Shown here: positions 34,045 through 43,301 of the stretch, piece after piece
Layout: every line of letters starts with the position of its first letter
Numbering within the stretch: position 1 is the stretch's first letter
DNA from: Micromonospora sp. CB01531
GTDB lineage: Bacteria; Actinomycetota; Actinomycetes; Mycobacteriales; Micromonosporaceae
Reading direction: 5' to 3'
NCBI RefSeq assembly: GCF_001905095.1
Contig: NZ_LWLS01000058.1
Coordinates: 1-64,000, forward strand
Length of the DNA: 64,000 bases
Translations under genes and position numbers: made by a program
The notes under the pieces: generated by a model
Databases searched by the model: none
What the model was told of the DNA's origin: nothing
Seen by the model: only the letters and a program-made list of their open reading frames with translations

Positions 34045-35511
34045 TCACTGGCTGGCCGGCGCCGGGGAAACCGGTGCCGGTTGGTCCCGCCGGCCTCGAG
34101 CGACGCCGATGATGACGTCGAGGACGAGGAACGCGGCCAGCGGGATGCCGAACATGGGGAGCGCCCAGCCGATCGCGAACACCACCGGTACGCCGACGGC
34201 GATGGCCGAGGCGGGCAGCTTCTGCCAGGCGCCGCGCTCGGGTGGGGTGCCGACGGTGGCGCGGCGGTCCGCGCGGGTGGGGCGGCGTTGCCACCACATC
34301 CGGTATCCCCACACGATCACGCACAGCAGTCCGAGCGCGAGCGCGGCGAGCAGGATCTGGTTGGCGATGCCGAACAGCCGACCCATGTGCGCCTGGATGC
34401 CCAGTTTGGATAGCTGGGCCAGCAGCGGCCAGTCGGTGAAGTTGCTGCGGGCGACGACTGTGCTGGTGGCCGGGTCGATGGCGGCGCGGTCCAGGTGCAC
34501 CGGCCAGGTGTTGTCGACCTGGGTTACCGTCCACGCTCTGGTGGCGTCCTCGGGGATGCTGATCTCGATCGGGCCGGCCAGGTCGTGGTCGCGGGCGATG
34601 CGCAGCACGGTGTCCGCTGCGGCCGGGTCGACAGCGTTGGCCTCGCCAACGCCGGAGCCACCGTGGTGGCCGCCCCCGGCCGCCGGCGCGCCGCCAGCCA
34701 GGGCGGTGGCCAGCTGAGGCTGGCGCGCGTCGAGCGCGGTGAGGGCGTTGTCGAAGTTGCCGCCCGCATACCGGGACCAGGTCAGCCCGGTCGCGGACAG
34801 GATCAGCAGCCCGACGGCGATCCACACGCCGGTGGCCGCGTGCCAGCCCCGGGTACGACGCACCCCCTTCCTGGCGGTCAAGTCCGGCAGCAGCAGCCGG
34901 CGAGCTTTCGGGTTCGCACCGCGCTGGCGGCGCCACCACAGTGCCAGCCCACCGAGGGCCAACACCCACAGCCAGCTCGCCGCAAACTCGGAGTAGTAGC
35001 GGCCGAGGTCGCCGAGGTGCAGGTTGCGGTGCAGGTCATCCAGCCAAGTGGTGGCCGGAGTGGAGCCCCACCACGTGGTAAGGGTGCCCTTCACCTCAGC
35101 GGTGTACGGGTCGACATAGACGGTGTGCTGTTTCTCGCCGAGCTCCGGCATCGAGAACACCACCTGGGTGGTGGCGTCAGAGTCGCCGACGATGACACTC
35201 ATCAAGCTGCCCTCGGGGTGGGCGCCGCGGGCAGCGGCGACCTGCTCCGCGAGGGGCTTGGCGGTCGCGCCCGCGTGCGCCACCGTCAGCTTGTCGCCGT
35301 AGAAGAGTTGGTCCAGTTGCGGCGTCGCCGTGTACAGAAGCCCCGTCACCGCCGCCACCAGCAGGAACGGAGCGACCAGCACACCGGTGTAGAAGTGCAG
35401 CCGGACCAGCAGTCCGCCCAGGCCCGATGCGCGGCGATTGGTGGACCGAGTCGGGGGTGGGGATGCGGCGGGCGCCTCGGCGGGCTGGTCGAAGACGTCG
35501 GTGACGGACAT
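34045..35511 (-). CDS. PepSY-associated membrane protein
   Basis: 488 residues from the ATG at 35511 (GAGGAGCC just upstream). Four to five membrane segments (about 45-70, 185-205, 235-260, 385-410, 445-475) enclose two PepSY-type extracytoplasmic regions. Family signs are RLHFYTGVLVAPFLL, DDLHRNLHLG and HAATGVWIAVGLLILSATGL. A His/Gly-rich loop (GGGHHGGSGVG) lies near residue 295. Relatives are iron- or copper-associated ferric-reductase-like proteins. Divergent from the YcnI-like gene 470 bases away. Confidence 0.85.
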   Translation of the reverse strand: MSVTDVFDQPAEAPAASPPPTRSTNRRASGLGGLLVRLHFYTGVLVAPFLLVAAVTGLLYTATPQLDQLFYGDKLTVAHAGATAKPLAEQVAAARGAHPEGSLMSVIVGDSDATTQVVFSMPELGEKQHTVYVDPYTAEVKGTLTTWWGSTPATTWLDDLHRNLHLGDLGRYYSEFAASWLWVLALGGLALWWRRQRGANPKARRLLLPDLTARKGVRRTRGWHAATGVWIAVGLLILSATGLTWSRYAGGNFDNALTALDARQPQLATALAGGAPAAGGGHHGGSGVGEANAVDPAAADTVLRIARDHDLAGPIEISIPEDATRAWTVTQVDNTWPVHLDRAAIDPATSTVVARSNFTDWPLLAQLSKLGIQAHMGRLFGIANQILLAALALGLLCVIVWGYRMWWQRRPTRADRRATVGTPPERGAWQKLPASAIAVGVPVVFAIGWALPMFGIPLAAFLVLDVIIGVARGRRDQPAPVSPAPASQ

Positions 35512-35981
35512 GGCTCCTCGTTCGGTCTCAGGGGCTGCCATTGGCCGCCACGCTCGGTCCTGCTCACGACCGCACCCCGCGTCCCCATGTCACGGCGTGC
35601 CCGTCAGACGGCGGCAGGCTGCCGGCGCCTGCTGAATAGTCGATCGCCAGGGGCGGAAAGTTCCCCGCCACGGCAGCCCCGGCATCGCACAATCCCGGTC
35701 GACGAGACCGGGCTTGTCCGCGCCCGACCGCGGCTAACAAGATCCGCCCGGCCGCTGCTGCCCGTTGCGCTGCACCACCCAGCGGCACTCGAACTGTGAG
35801 GTTCGGTTCTGCTATCCCGCCGCCTGTGACGTTCCGCCCTGGTGGCCACCCGCACCGCCGCAGTCACGGTTGGGTTCGCCTGGTCGGATGACGCCGGGAA
35901 CTATCCCCGCGTGATGGACGACTAGCAGAAGGTGCCGGGCACGCCGGCCGCCTGAGATTGAGACGAAGAGGACGCCCTGAT
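35512..35981. other. Divergent intergenic region
   Basis: 470 bases between PepSY and YcnI-like genes. No coding sequence is seen. A GGAACT (35897-35902) about 17 bases before GACTAG could be an ECF-sigma-type promoter for the YcnI-like gene; this is weak. Confidence 0.35.
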
Positions 35982-36689
35982 ATGAACCGGTCCCTGCTCG
36001 CGAGAGCGGCCACCATCGCCGCTGCTGTCGCCGCCATCACCGTTGGGGTGGCTGGCCCGGCGTCGGCGCACGTCAGCGTCAACCCGAAGGAGGCGACGCA
36101 GGGCGGCTACACCAAGGTCACCTTCCGGGTGCCGAACGAGAAGGACAACGCCAACACCACCAAGGTCGAGGTGAACCTTCCGGCCAGCTCGCCCATCGGG
36201 TCGGTGTCGCTGAAGCCGCTGGCCGGGTGGACCGCACAGACCGAGACGTCGAAGCTCGCCACGCCGATCAAGGTCCACGACTCGGAGCTGACCGAAGCGG
36301 TCACGAAGATCACCTGGACCGCTGACGCCAACTCGGCGATCAAGCCAGGCCAGTTCCAGGAGTTCGACGTCTCCCTCGGCCCGCTGCCGGAAACCGATCA
36401 GCTCGTGCTCAAGGCCCTGCAGACCTACTCCGACGGTGACGTGGTGCGGTGGATCGAGGAACCGACCAGCGGCGCTGAGCCGGAGCACCCGGCCCCGGTG
36501 CTGAAGCTGACGAAGAAGGACGCCGCCCCTGCTGCCGCCGCCGCCCCCGTGGCTGCGGTCGCGACGAGCACCGACAGCGACAAGGACAGCAGCAACGGCA
36601 CTGCCTACGGCATCGCCGGCATCCTGCTCGGCCTCGCCGGCCTCGTCGCCGGTCTGCTCGCCTACCGCCGCACCGCCCAGCGCGGCTGA
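35982..36689 (+). CDS. YcnI-like DUF1775 copper-associated protein
   Basis: 235 residues; signal peptide cut at PASA-HV leaves a mature N-terminal His, the copper ligand known for YcnI proteins. The domain has HVSVNPKEATQGGYTKVTFRVP, LAGWTAQTE and ITWTAD, with the Trp that stacks on the copper site. A Lys/Ala-rich spacer and one C-terminal membrane helix (about 207-227) anchor it outside. ATG after AGAGGACG. A likely periplasmic-side copper handling role; a clear hairpin follows the gene. Confidence 0.9.
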   Translation: MNRSLLARAATIAAAVAAITVGVAGPASAHVSVNPKEATQGGYTKVTFRVPNEKDNANTTKVEVNLPASSPIGSVSLKPLAGWTAQTETSKLATPIKVHDSELTEAVTKITWTADANSAIKPGQFQEFDVSLGPLPETDQLVLKALQTYSDGDVVRWIEEPTSGAEPEHPAPVLKLTKKDAAPAAAAAPVAAVATSTDSDKDSSNGTAYGIAGILLGLAGLVAGLLAYRRTAQRG

Positions 36690-36720
36690 CCCGGCGGACG
36701 CACCCGACCGCTGACCGGGC

Positions 36721-36755
36721 GCGGGCCGGCAGACGTACACCGGCTGCCGGCCCGC
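36721..36755 (+). terminator. Terminator hairpin after the YcnI-like gene
   Basis: Perfect 12-base-pair stem, GCGGGCCGGCAG paired with CTGCCGGCCCGC, 31 bases past the stop codon. Confidence 0.75.
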
Positions 36756-36908
36756 CGCTTGGTGATGCTCGCAAGACGACGCCAGGTCTGCGCAGGTCCA
36801 CCATCCTCCGCCGGTTGGCGGCCGATCCGGGGGATGCCGCGAACTCGGCAGCGGGACCGACCAGACGATCATCCGGGCCTACCGGGCCGGCTGACGCTCG
36901 ACCGGCGC

Positions 36909-36933
36909 CCCGGTGCGGTACGGCCGCACCGGG
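36909..36933. terminator. Second hairpin in convergent region
   Basis: Perfect 10-base-pair stem (CCCGGTGCGG/CCGCACCGGG) with a 5-base loop; could end either unit. Confidence 0.5.
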
Positions 36934-37067
36934 ACGGCCGGATCAAGTGAGGCGCCGCCCCGGACCGCCCAGCCGGATCGCGCCAGGCGAAGGCCGGCTA
37001 ACTGCCGGCTCGCGCGGCGGGAGCGCAATGCTGAACCCCTCCGCACGGCGTGCGGCACAAGTCGCGA

Positions 37068-37772
37068 TCACGCGCCGTTGATGTGCGCAAGGATCTCGTC
37101 CAGAGCGGAGACGTATGGCAGGTCCGGCTGTGTGGGCGTGCCGGTGCGGCAGAGCGCGAGACCGCGGTAACCGAGGCTGACGGCGGCGGCGACCAGGTCG
37201 GCGTTGTCGTCCACATAACAGGTGTGCCGTGGTGGCACGCCCAGCGCCTCGCTTGCCGCCCGGTAGATCGCCGGGTCCGGTTTTCTGCAGCCCACCTCGC
37301 CGGCCACGGCGAAGTATCGGAAGTAGCCGCGCAGGCCGATCTGCTCGTAGCTGGCCCGTAAGGACTCTGCGGTCGCCAGGCTGTCGGTGACCACCGCCAT
37401 CGGCAGGCCTCGCTCGTGCAGTCCTCTGAGGGTGGTGGGCACATCGGGGAACGGCTGTACCGGGTTCGGATCCGCGGCGATCAGCTCGTCCAGCAGTGAT
37501 TGCGGCGGCCGGCCGATCCCGAGTTCGGCCAGGACACAGCGGCAATAGCCCTCCCAGGTTCCGAAGCGCTGCGCGCGCTCGAGCATGGCGGCCCCGGACC
37601 GGAAGGCGTGCGGCAGTTCCTCGATGGGCGCTGCGGGCCAATGCCGCCGGAGGATGTCCTCCAAGTCCCGGCCCAGGCGGGCACCCGGGTCCGAAGGTCG
37701 GATCAACGTGCCAGCCGAGTCGAACAGGACCGCTCGGATACCGGGCCGCCGGAGGCGTTGCTGATGCATCAT
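37068..37772 (-). CDS. HAD-superfamily hydrolase with altered motif I
   Basis: 234 residues. Motif I reads LFDSAGTL (nucleophile D18, but Ala at 20 where phosphatases have the acid/base Asp). Motif II is VVTDS, motif III Lys in GCRKPDP and motif IV YVDDN. A helical C1 cap lies between motifs I and II. The Ala places it nearer phosphonatase-like or other non-standard members, so simple phosphatase activity is doubtful. It follows the PPDK gene on the same strand, nine bases after it. Confidence 0.82.
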   Translation of the reverse strand: MMHQQRLRRPGIRAVLFDSAGTLIRPSDPGARLGRDLEDILRRHWPAAPIEELPHAFRSGAAMLERAQRFGTWEGYCRCVLAELGIGRPPQSLLDELIAADPNPVQPFPDVPTTLRGLHERGLPMAVVTDSLATAESLRASYEQIGLRGYFRYFAVAGEVGCRKPDPAIYRAASEALGVPPRHTCYVDDNADLVAAAVSLGYRGLALCRTGTPTQPDLPYVSALDEILAHINGA

Positions 37773-37781
37773 GATCGGCGT

Positions 37782-39320
37782 TCAGAGCCGGGCGTGCGCC
37801 GCGATGAGGCGTTCCTGGTCCGGGCGTTGCGATCGGTTGCCGGAGATTTCGTCGGCCCAATCGAGTAGGCGGTTCAGGTGGCTGTCGACGGTTACGGTGG
37901 CGGTGCCCAGGTTGCCGATCACAATCTCTCCGCTGGTGCCATCGATGGTGACGACTGTCCCTTCGGCAACGACGCGTTCGCCCGCCCGCACACACTCCGC
38001 CGCGACATCAACGGTGAGGGCGGTCGCGTCGACGACCCCGGGTTTGCCCATGGCCCGCGCGACGACGGCCGCGTGGCTGGTGGGCCCGCCACGGCTCGTG
38101 ACTATCCCGGTGGCGGCGGCCAGGCCGTGCATGTCCAGCGGCGAGGTGTAGGGGCGTACGAGGATGACCGGGCCGTCGGCGGCCATGCGCGCGGCCCGGT
38201 CCGCGGTGACCGCGATGCGCCCGGCCGCGACACCGGGACACGCGCCTCGGCCGCGGGCGAGGACATCGAGCCCATCGCCGGCGCGCATCCGAGGTGTGTG
38301 GGCGTTGCGCAGATGCTGTGGTGAGATTCGCCGTAGGGCCGTGCGTCGGTCGATGAGCTGTTCGTCGGCGAGGTCGACGGCGACGCGGATCGCGGCACGG
38401 CCGGTGAAGCCGCCGGGCCGTACCTGCAGAAGCCACAGGCAGCCCGCCTCAAATGTGAACTCGACATGGCAGGCGTCGCGGTAGTGCTGTTCGATCCGGT
38501 GCAGGGCCGCCAGCAGGTCTCCCCATACCGCCGGCTCCCGGCCGGCGAGCTCGGACAACGGCCGGGTGGTGGACCGTCCGGAGACGACGTCTTCGCCCTG
38601 CCGGCCGAACAGGACGTCGCCGAACGGGGTCTTCTCGCCCGTGTTGGGGTCGCGGCTGAAGGCGACGCCGGTGCCGCTGTGCTCGTCGCGGTTGCCGAAC
38701 ACCATGGCCTGGACGATCACGGCCGTACCCGATTCGTGCGGGATGTCGTGCAGCTCGCGATAGGTGGTCGCGCGCGGAGTGTGCCACGACGCGAAGACGG
38801 CACACACCGCCGCCCGCAGTTGGTCCATCGCGTCGTCAGAGGCAGCCATGCCGGACGGCCGAGTGGCTGCCTGCGCGTCGTCAGTGGTCTCGCGGAAGGC
38901 GGCCGCGAAGCTGGTGAGGAATCGCTGACGCGCCTCCTGCACGAAGGCCGGGTTGCCGGTCTCGGCAGCCAGCCCCCCGGTCGCCTCGGTGGTGAGGCCG
39001 AGGTTGAGGACGGTGCTCATCATGCCAGGCATAGACACGGCGGCACCGGACCGAACCGACACGACCAGGGGCCGTTGGGCAGCGCCAAAGCGCCTTCCGG
39101 TGGCTGCCTCAAGTCCTTGGACGGCAATGACCAGCTCGGCGTCGAGGCCCTCCGGTAACCGCCCGTCACGGAGGTAGGCGCGGCAGGCGTGGGTGCCGAT
39201 GACGAATCCGGGCGGGACGGGCAGGCCGAGACGTCGCAACGCGACGAGGCCGTGCCCCTTGCCGCCAAGCAGCGCCGGGGACTCGTCGGTTTCGGGCGTG
39301 AGCGGATGGATCCAGTTCAT
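37782..39320 (-). CDS. PPDK-like protein lacking the C-terminal barrel
   Basis: 512 residues from the ATG at 39320. An ATP-grasp part (LLGGKGHGLVALRRLGLPVPPG; SVRSGAAVSMPGMMSTVLNLG; WLLQVRPG) is followed by the swivelling domain with catalytic His 416 in SRGGPTSHAAVVARAMG. The PEP/pyruvate TIM barrel that fills the last 350 residues of full PPDK is absent, so the normal three-step reaction cannot finish alone. Short PPDK homologues occur in other actinobacteria. It may phosphorylate another acceptor or use a partner. Neighbours on the same strand are a regulator (39332) and TetR gene. Confidence 0.85.
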   Translation of the reverse strand: MNWIHPLTPETDESPALLGGKGHGLVALRRLGLPVPPGFVIGTHACRAYLRDGRLPEGLDAELVIAVQGLEAATGRRFGAAQRPLVVSVRSGAAVSMPGMMSTVLNLGLTTEATGGLAAETGNPAFVQEARQRFLTSFAAAFRETTDDAQAATRPSGMAASDDAMDQLRAAVCAVFASWHTPRATTYRELHDIPHESGTAVIVQAMVFGNRDEHSGTGVAFSRDPNTGEKTPFGDVLFGRQGEDVVSGRSTTRPLSELAGREPAVWGDLLAALHRIEQHYRDACHVEFTFEAGCLWLLQVRPGGFTGRAAIRVAVDLADEQLIDRRTALRRISPQHLRNAHTPRMRAGDGLDVLARGRGACPGVAAGRIAVTADRAARMAADGPVILVRPYTSPLDMHGLAAATGIVTSRGGPTSHAAVVARAMGKPGVVDATALTVDVAAECVRAGERVVAEGTVVTIDGTSGEIVIGNLGTATVTVDSHLNRLLDWADEISGNRSQRPDQERLIAAHARL

Positions 39321-39331
39321 GGGAGGGCGGC

Positions 39332-39943
39332 TCACTGTCGCGGGATGCCGAGGGTGGCGAGCAGATCTTCGTGGAGTTGGAACCACACGATGTGATAAGA
39401 GGTCGTGCTGTCGACCAGTTCTTCCAGAGCACCGGACTGGGCACGGTCGAGCGCCGCGGCGAGTCTGGTCCGGTACCGCCGGAACCGCGGCAACGCCGCG
39501 GCCAGGTCCGCGCACACAGCCTCGGCACGTTGGTCCAGGTCGACGAATCGCTCCAGGACCCGAGCGTCGTACGCGCGGTCGGAGTGGTCGTTCGAGGCCA
39601 CGACGCCGTCGACGGTACGCAGGTGCCATGCGGAGCAGAGATCCAGCAGCTCGGGGTTGAGCACCATGAATTTCTCGTACGCCGCGGCCACGGCGTCCCG
39701 GGCACCGGTGGCGTCGAGCTCGCCAGTTATCCGTCGGGCATCCTCGACACGGCCCGCCTCCGTGAGACCCCACCCGCCGAACTCGCTCGGCGTCCGCGTC
39801 ACCAGGCCGGCAACGGCGAGATCGATCAGCTGGGACTCCGCCTCCGCCTCGGGGAGGCCAGCCGCGTCCGCCACGCGGGACAATTCGGCGAATCCGATGC
39901 AACGAAGCGCGTGGAGCGCGAGCGATTCATCGGAGCCGGTCAT
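39332..39943 (-). CDS. Winged-helix type regulator linked to PPDK
   Basis: 203 residues. The first 75 form a helix-turn-helix/winged-helix pattern (CIGFAELSRVADAAGLPEAEAESQ, LVTRTPSEFGGWGLTEAG). The rest is helical and probably senses a ligand or interacts with PPDK. The ATG overlaps the TetR stop (ATGA) and the gene ends 11 bases before PPDK, so all are one operon. Whether it binds DNA is inferred. Confidence 0.65.
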   Translation of the reverse strand: MTGSDESLALHALRCIGFAELSRVADAAGLPEAEAESQLIDLAVAGLVTRTPSEFGGWGLTEAGRVEDARRITGELDATGARDAVAAAYEKFMVLNPELLDLCSAWHLRTVDGVVASNDHSDRAYDARVLERFVDLDQRAEAVCADLAAALPRFRRYRTRLAAALDRAQSGALEELVDSTTSYHIVWFQLHEDLLATLGIPRQ

Positions 39944-41028
39944 CGTTCGTCCGCCTCGGCCGGAGTCGGGGTGGTCGCCGCCGCGTAGGCGGCGCCCCAA
40001 CCGGATGCCCGAGCGATGATCTTCCCGTCTCGGATGCGGATCGCGGCTTCGGTCTCCTCGGCCGTGCCGGCACCGATGGCGGACGCGAGCGCGGCCTGGT
40101 CATCGAGGACCAGGCGCGTCGACAGGCTGATCGCCGGCCCGAACACCCGCCGCAGGCAGGCGGCGAGGTCGGTGATCCTCAGCCGGACCAGTGCCCCGAT
40201 CTCGGCCGGATCGCTCGTGACGATCGCCAAGGTGACGAGGTCGCCCGACCGGGCGGCACGAACCGCTTCCTCGGCCGCCCCCAGGCGGCCTGTTCCGAGG
40301 ACCACGACGAGTCCGTCGCCGTCGAACCCGACCGGACGGCCAGTGATCGCATCTGCCAGGTCTGTGGGCGGCATCCACGTGTCGCGGCGCGGTTCGGGTG
40401 CGGCGACGTACGCCAGATGGGGCGGGCTCCAGACGTCGTCCACATCGAGGCCGGCGAGATGACGGCAGGCGCGCGCCACGTCGAACGGATCACCGAAGCC
40501 GGGCGCGGTCTGGGCAAGATAACCCGCTCCGTTCAACAGGGTCAGGATCAGCTCGGCCAACCGCACCCGCCGACCCGCTTCGGGTGGCTGGCAGGACTCC
40601 AGCGCGAGAGCCACCACCAGGCTCTCCAACGTTGTGAGGCCGGCCAGGGCGGTGCGCCCGGGTTCGTCGTCGAACACGCCGGTCAGTGACTGGTACTTCA
40701 GTTTCGCGGCGCTGGCCGGGTCACCGGCCAGCGGCAGCCGTTCGAGCCAGACGCGCGCGAAGGCCTCGGCCGCCGTCGCCACATCCATCGCCCCGGCGGG
40801 CGCGTCCGGCGCGGCCGTGCGCGGTACAGATTCGAGCAGGACCGCCAGGTACAGAGACCGCTTGCTCGGAAAGTTCGAGTAGACAGCGCCCCGGGTCAGG
40901 TCCGCTCGCGCAGCGATGCGATCGACCTTGGCGTCGACATAGCCGTGCTCGGCAAACTCCTGCGTCGCCGCCGCCAGCACGGCGGCACGCGTCCGCGCCT
41001 GCTGTTGCACCCGGGTCAACCGCACCAC
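39940..41028 (-). CDS. TetR-family regulator with long C-terminal domain
   Basis: 362 residues from the GTG at 41028, six bases after AGGGGG; the ATG at 41064 would leave almost no leader after the operator. The N-terminal TetR helix-turn-helix is clear (TRAAVLAAATQEFAEHGYVDAKVDRIAARADLTRGAVYSNF). A normal TetR effector domain follows to about 190. A further domain of about 150 residues (VVVLGTGRLGAAEEAVRAA, TLAIVTSDPAEIGALVRLR) with alternating beta/alpha pattern is unusual. It probably represses itself and the divergent ABC exporter. Confidence 0.82.
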   Translation of the reverse strand: MVRLTRVQQQARTRAAVLAAATQEFAEHGYVDAKVDRIAARADLTRGAVYSNFPSKRSLYLAVLLESVPRTAAPDAPAGAMDVATAAEAFARVWLERLPLAGDPASAAKLKYQSLTGVFDDEPGRTALAGLTTLESLVVALALESCQPPEAGRRVRLAELILTLLNGAGYLAQTAPGFGDPFDVARACRHLAGLDVDDVWSPPHLAYVAAPEPRRDTWMPPTDLADAITGRPVGFDGDGLVVVLGTGRLGAAEEAVRAARSGDLVTLAIVTSDPAEIGALVRLRITDLAACLRRVFGPAISLSTRLVLDDQAALASAIGAGTAEETEAAIRIRDGKIIARASGWGAAYAAATTPTPAEADER

Positions 41029-41069
41029 CGAAACCCCCTGTACGCGTTTCGCCACCAGCAGCATACTAT

Positions 41070-41101
41070 CAACATCCAGATGTTGGGCGCATCCGAATGT
41101 T
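41070..41101. promoter_or_regulatory. Tandem TetR operators
   Basis: A perfect 7-2-7 palindrome CAACATCCAGATGTTG (41070-41085) is followed 17 bases on by a weaker copy, GCATCCGAATGTT (41089-41101). The pair lies between the divergent TetR and DrrA-type genes. Confidence 0.75.
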
Positions 41102-41135
41102 CACTGTCTCTCAACTGCTCACCGAAAGGAGCGCC

Positions 41136-42095
41136 GTGACCGACCTCGGCCTGGAGGCGCACGAGCTCACCAAACGCTTCCGCGGCAACACCGCCCTCAA
41201 TGGCGTCGACCTAGCTATCCCCCGAGGTCAGGTTCTGGGTTTGCTGGGCCCCAACGGCGCCGGCAAGACCACCCTCATCCGGGTTCTCGCCACCCTGCTC
41301 AGGCCCGACAGCGGAACCGCGCGGGTGGCCGGCTACGACGTCGCGCGCCAACCCGGACAGGTACGCCGACGCATCGCCCTATCCGGCCAGCACACGAGCG
41401 TCGACGAGGAACTCGACGGGCGGGCGAATCTCGTCATGATCGGTCAGCTCCTCGACCTGACCCGGCGCGACGCCACCCACCGGGCCGAGGAACTGCTGTC
41501 CCGGTTCGGCCTCACCGAGGCGGGCAACCGGCGCGTCGCCACGTACTCCGGAGGCATGCGCCGCCGGCTCGACCTGGCGGCGAGCCTGGTCGGCCGCCCC
41601 CAGGTGGTCTTCCTGGACGAACCCTCGGTCGGGCTCGACCCCGGCAAACGCGAAGAGCTGTGGCAGATGATCCGCGACCTCAGCTCCGACGGGGTCACCG
41701 TCCTGCTGACAACCCAGTATCTGGAAGAAGCCGACACCCTCGCCGACGCCGTCACTGTCATCGACCACGGACGGGTCATCGCCAGCGGCACTCCGGCGCA
41801 ACTCAAACAACAGGTCGGCGGACACACCGTCAACGTGCGAGTCAACGACCCCGCCGACGTCGATCGCGTCGCCGCCATCCTCACCGTCGTCACCGACCGC
41901 ACCCCGGCACGCGCCACCCGGCACCAGCTGACCGTACCGGTCTCCGGTGACGACGACTTCTTCCAGATCGCCGCCGAACTGCGCCGCCAAGCCGTCAACG
42001 TCAGCGAACTGTCGCTCCGCCTACCCAGCCTCGACGAGGCATTCCACGCCCTGACCGACGCATCAGCCGCCACGCCGACTCCGCAGAGGCCCTGA
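41136..42095 (+). CDS. DrrA-type ABC exporter ATPase
   Basis: 319 residues from the GTG at 41136 behind AAAGGAG. Walker A GPNGAGKTT near 35-43, signature YSGGMRRRLDLA, Walker B VVFLDEPSVGLDP and TTQYLEEAD are the pattern of antibiotic-resistance exporters of the daunorubicin type. The C-terminal 90 residues are the usual DrrA extension. One base separates it from the permease gene. Probably exports a hydrophobic compound under TetR control. Confidence 0.92.
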   Translation: MTDLGLEAHELTKRFRGNTALNGVDLAIPRGQVLGLLGPNGAGKTTLIRVLATLLRPDSGTARVAGYDVARQPGQVRRRIALSGQHTSVDEELDGRANLVMIGQLLDLTRRDATHRAEELLSRFGLTEAGNRRVATYSGGMRRRLDLAASLVGRPQVVFLDEPSVGLDPGKREELWQMIRDLSSDGVTVLLTTQYLEEADTLADAVTVIDHGRVIASGTPAQLKQQVGGHTVNVRVNDPADVDRVAAILTVVTDRTPARATRHQLTVPVSGDDDFFQIAAELRRQAVNVSELSLRLPSLDEAFHALTDASAATPTPQRP

Positions 42096-42096
42096 C

Positions 42097-42900
42097 ATGA
42101 CCACGCACACCCATTCCGTCGACTCGCGGACGGGCCGGCCGTTGCGCTGGCTACGCCACAGCCTCATCCTCGCCCGGCGCAGCCTCGCCAAGACCTCCCG
42201 CAATCCCGGTGCCATCGTCAACGGTGTGGTCACCCCCGCGCTGTTCCTCGTCCTCTTCCTTTACGTCTTCGGCGGGGCGGTAGCCGGCTCGACCGACAAC
42301 TATGTGCAATACCTGTTCCCCGGCATCATCGTCATGGGCGCCGGCCTGGCCGGGCTCGTGTCGACCGGCACGAATATCAACATAGATCTCAAGAACGGCG
42401 TCACCGACCGCTTCCGCAGCCTGCCCATCAGTCGCCTCGCGCCGCTGCTCGGCTCCGTGCTCGCCGACATCGTCCGCTACCTGATCGCCGTTGCGATCCT
42501 GTTCCTGCTCGGAACGATCCTCGGCTTCCGCAGCCATGGCGGCGTCACCACCACCCTCGCCGCCATCGGCCTGGCCGTCCTCTTCGGCTTCTGCGTCAGC
42601 TGGATCACCGTGCTCATCGGCGTCATGGTCAAAAGCGCCGAGGCCGTCCTGGCATTCAGTTTCCTCACCTTCCTGCCGCTTCAGCTCGGCACCAGCCTCG
42701 CCGCCCCCACCACGAGCCTTCCCGGCTGGCTGCAATCCTGGGTACATGTCAACCCGGTGACCGCCGTCATGGACACCTGCCGCGCGTTGCTCAACGGAAC
42801 GCCGCCCGGCGACCGGCTCACCACCACACTCATCTGGTGTGCGGCAATATTTCTGTTGTTCTGCCCGATGGCGGTCTGGACCTACGGTCGCCGCGAATAA
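42097..42900 (+). CDS. DrrB-type ABC exporter permease
   Basis: 267 residues with six membrane helices of the ABC-2 type; features NPGAIVNGVVTPALFLVLF, MGAGLAGLVSTGTNINIDLKNG and NPVTAVMDTCRALLNG. Works with the ATPase just upstream. The substrate is unknown. Confidence 0.92.
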   Translation: MTTHTHSVDSRTGRPLRWLRHSLILARRSLAKTSRNPGAIVNGVVTPALFLVLFLYVFGGAVAGSTDNYVQYLFPGIIVMGAGLAGLVSTGTNINIDLKNGVTDRFRSLPISRLAPLLGSVLADIVRYLIAVAILFLLGTILGFRSHGGVTTTLAAIGLAVLFGFCVSWITVLIGVMVKSAEAVLAFSFLTFLPLQLGTSLAAPTTSLPGWLQSWVHVNPVTAVMDTCRALLNGTPPGDRLTTTLIWCAAIFLLFCPMAVWTYGRRE

Positions 42901-43301
42901 CCGCGAACGATGGAAGGACCGAAGGCTGGGCATCGACCCGGCCCAACCAAAGCCCCCACTCAACAAAAAACAGGTTTCGGTGATTCACAGAGGTGGGCAT
43001 GCTGCCCGCCTCCGTCACCGATGTCAACCAGCCGACCATGCTGCTCGATAACGATGCCCACGCCGTTACCGCATCGGACGCCGCGAGCTGTCTCCGGCAG
43101 CGTCCCGGGCCTCGACAGCAAACGGGTACGAAGTGCTCGGCGACAGCCCAGCCGGGTAGCCGTCGCCGGGAACATCGCCAGCAATCTCGCAGACCCCAAC
43201 GGCGAGACTTGCTGAAGACGCGTGGTTTGTGCCCGTACGGCCGGCGGATCGGGAAGGATGCCGACGACGGCCAGAATGGTGCACAGCACGGAGGAGTCCG
43301 G
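42901..43301. other. Intergenic region, nothing seen
   Basis: 401 bases after the exporter. Frames are open but lack family resemblance. A GGAGGAG ribosome site for the next gene is at its end. Confidence 0.4.

Larger units (their letters stand above)
36690..37067. other. Convergent intergenic region
   Basis: 378 bases between the YcnI-like and HAD genes, holding two hairpins listed separately and no gene. Confidence 0.5.

Noticed and set aside
40686..41135. Upstream extension of the DrrA-type frame (150 more codons)
   Set aside because: It runs antisense through the TetR gene and both operators; GTG 41136 has AAAGGAG and the family length.
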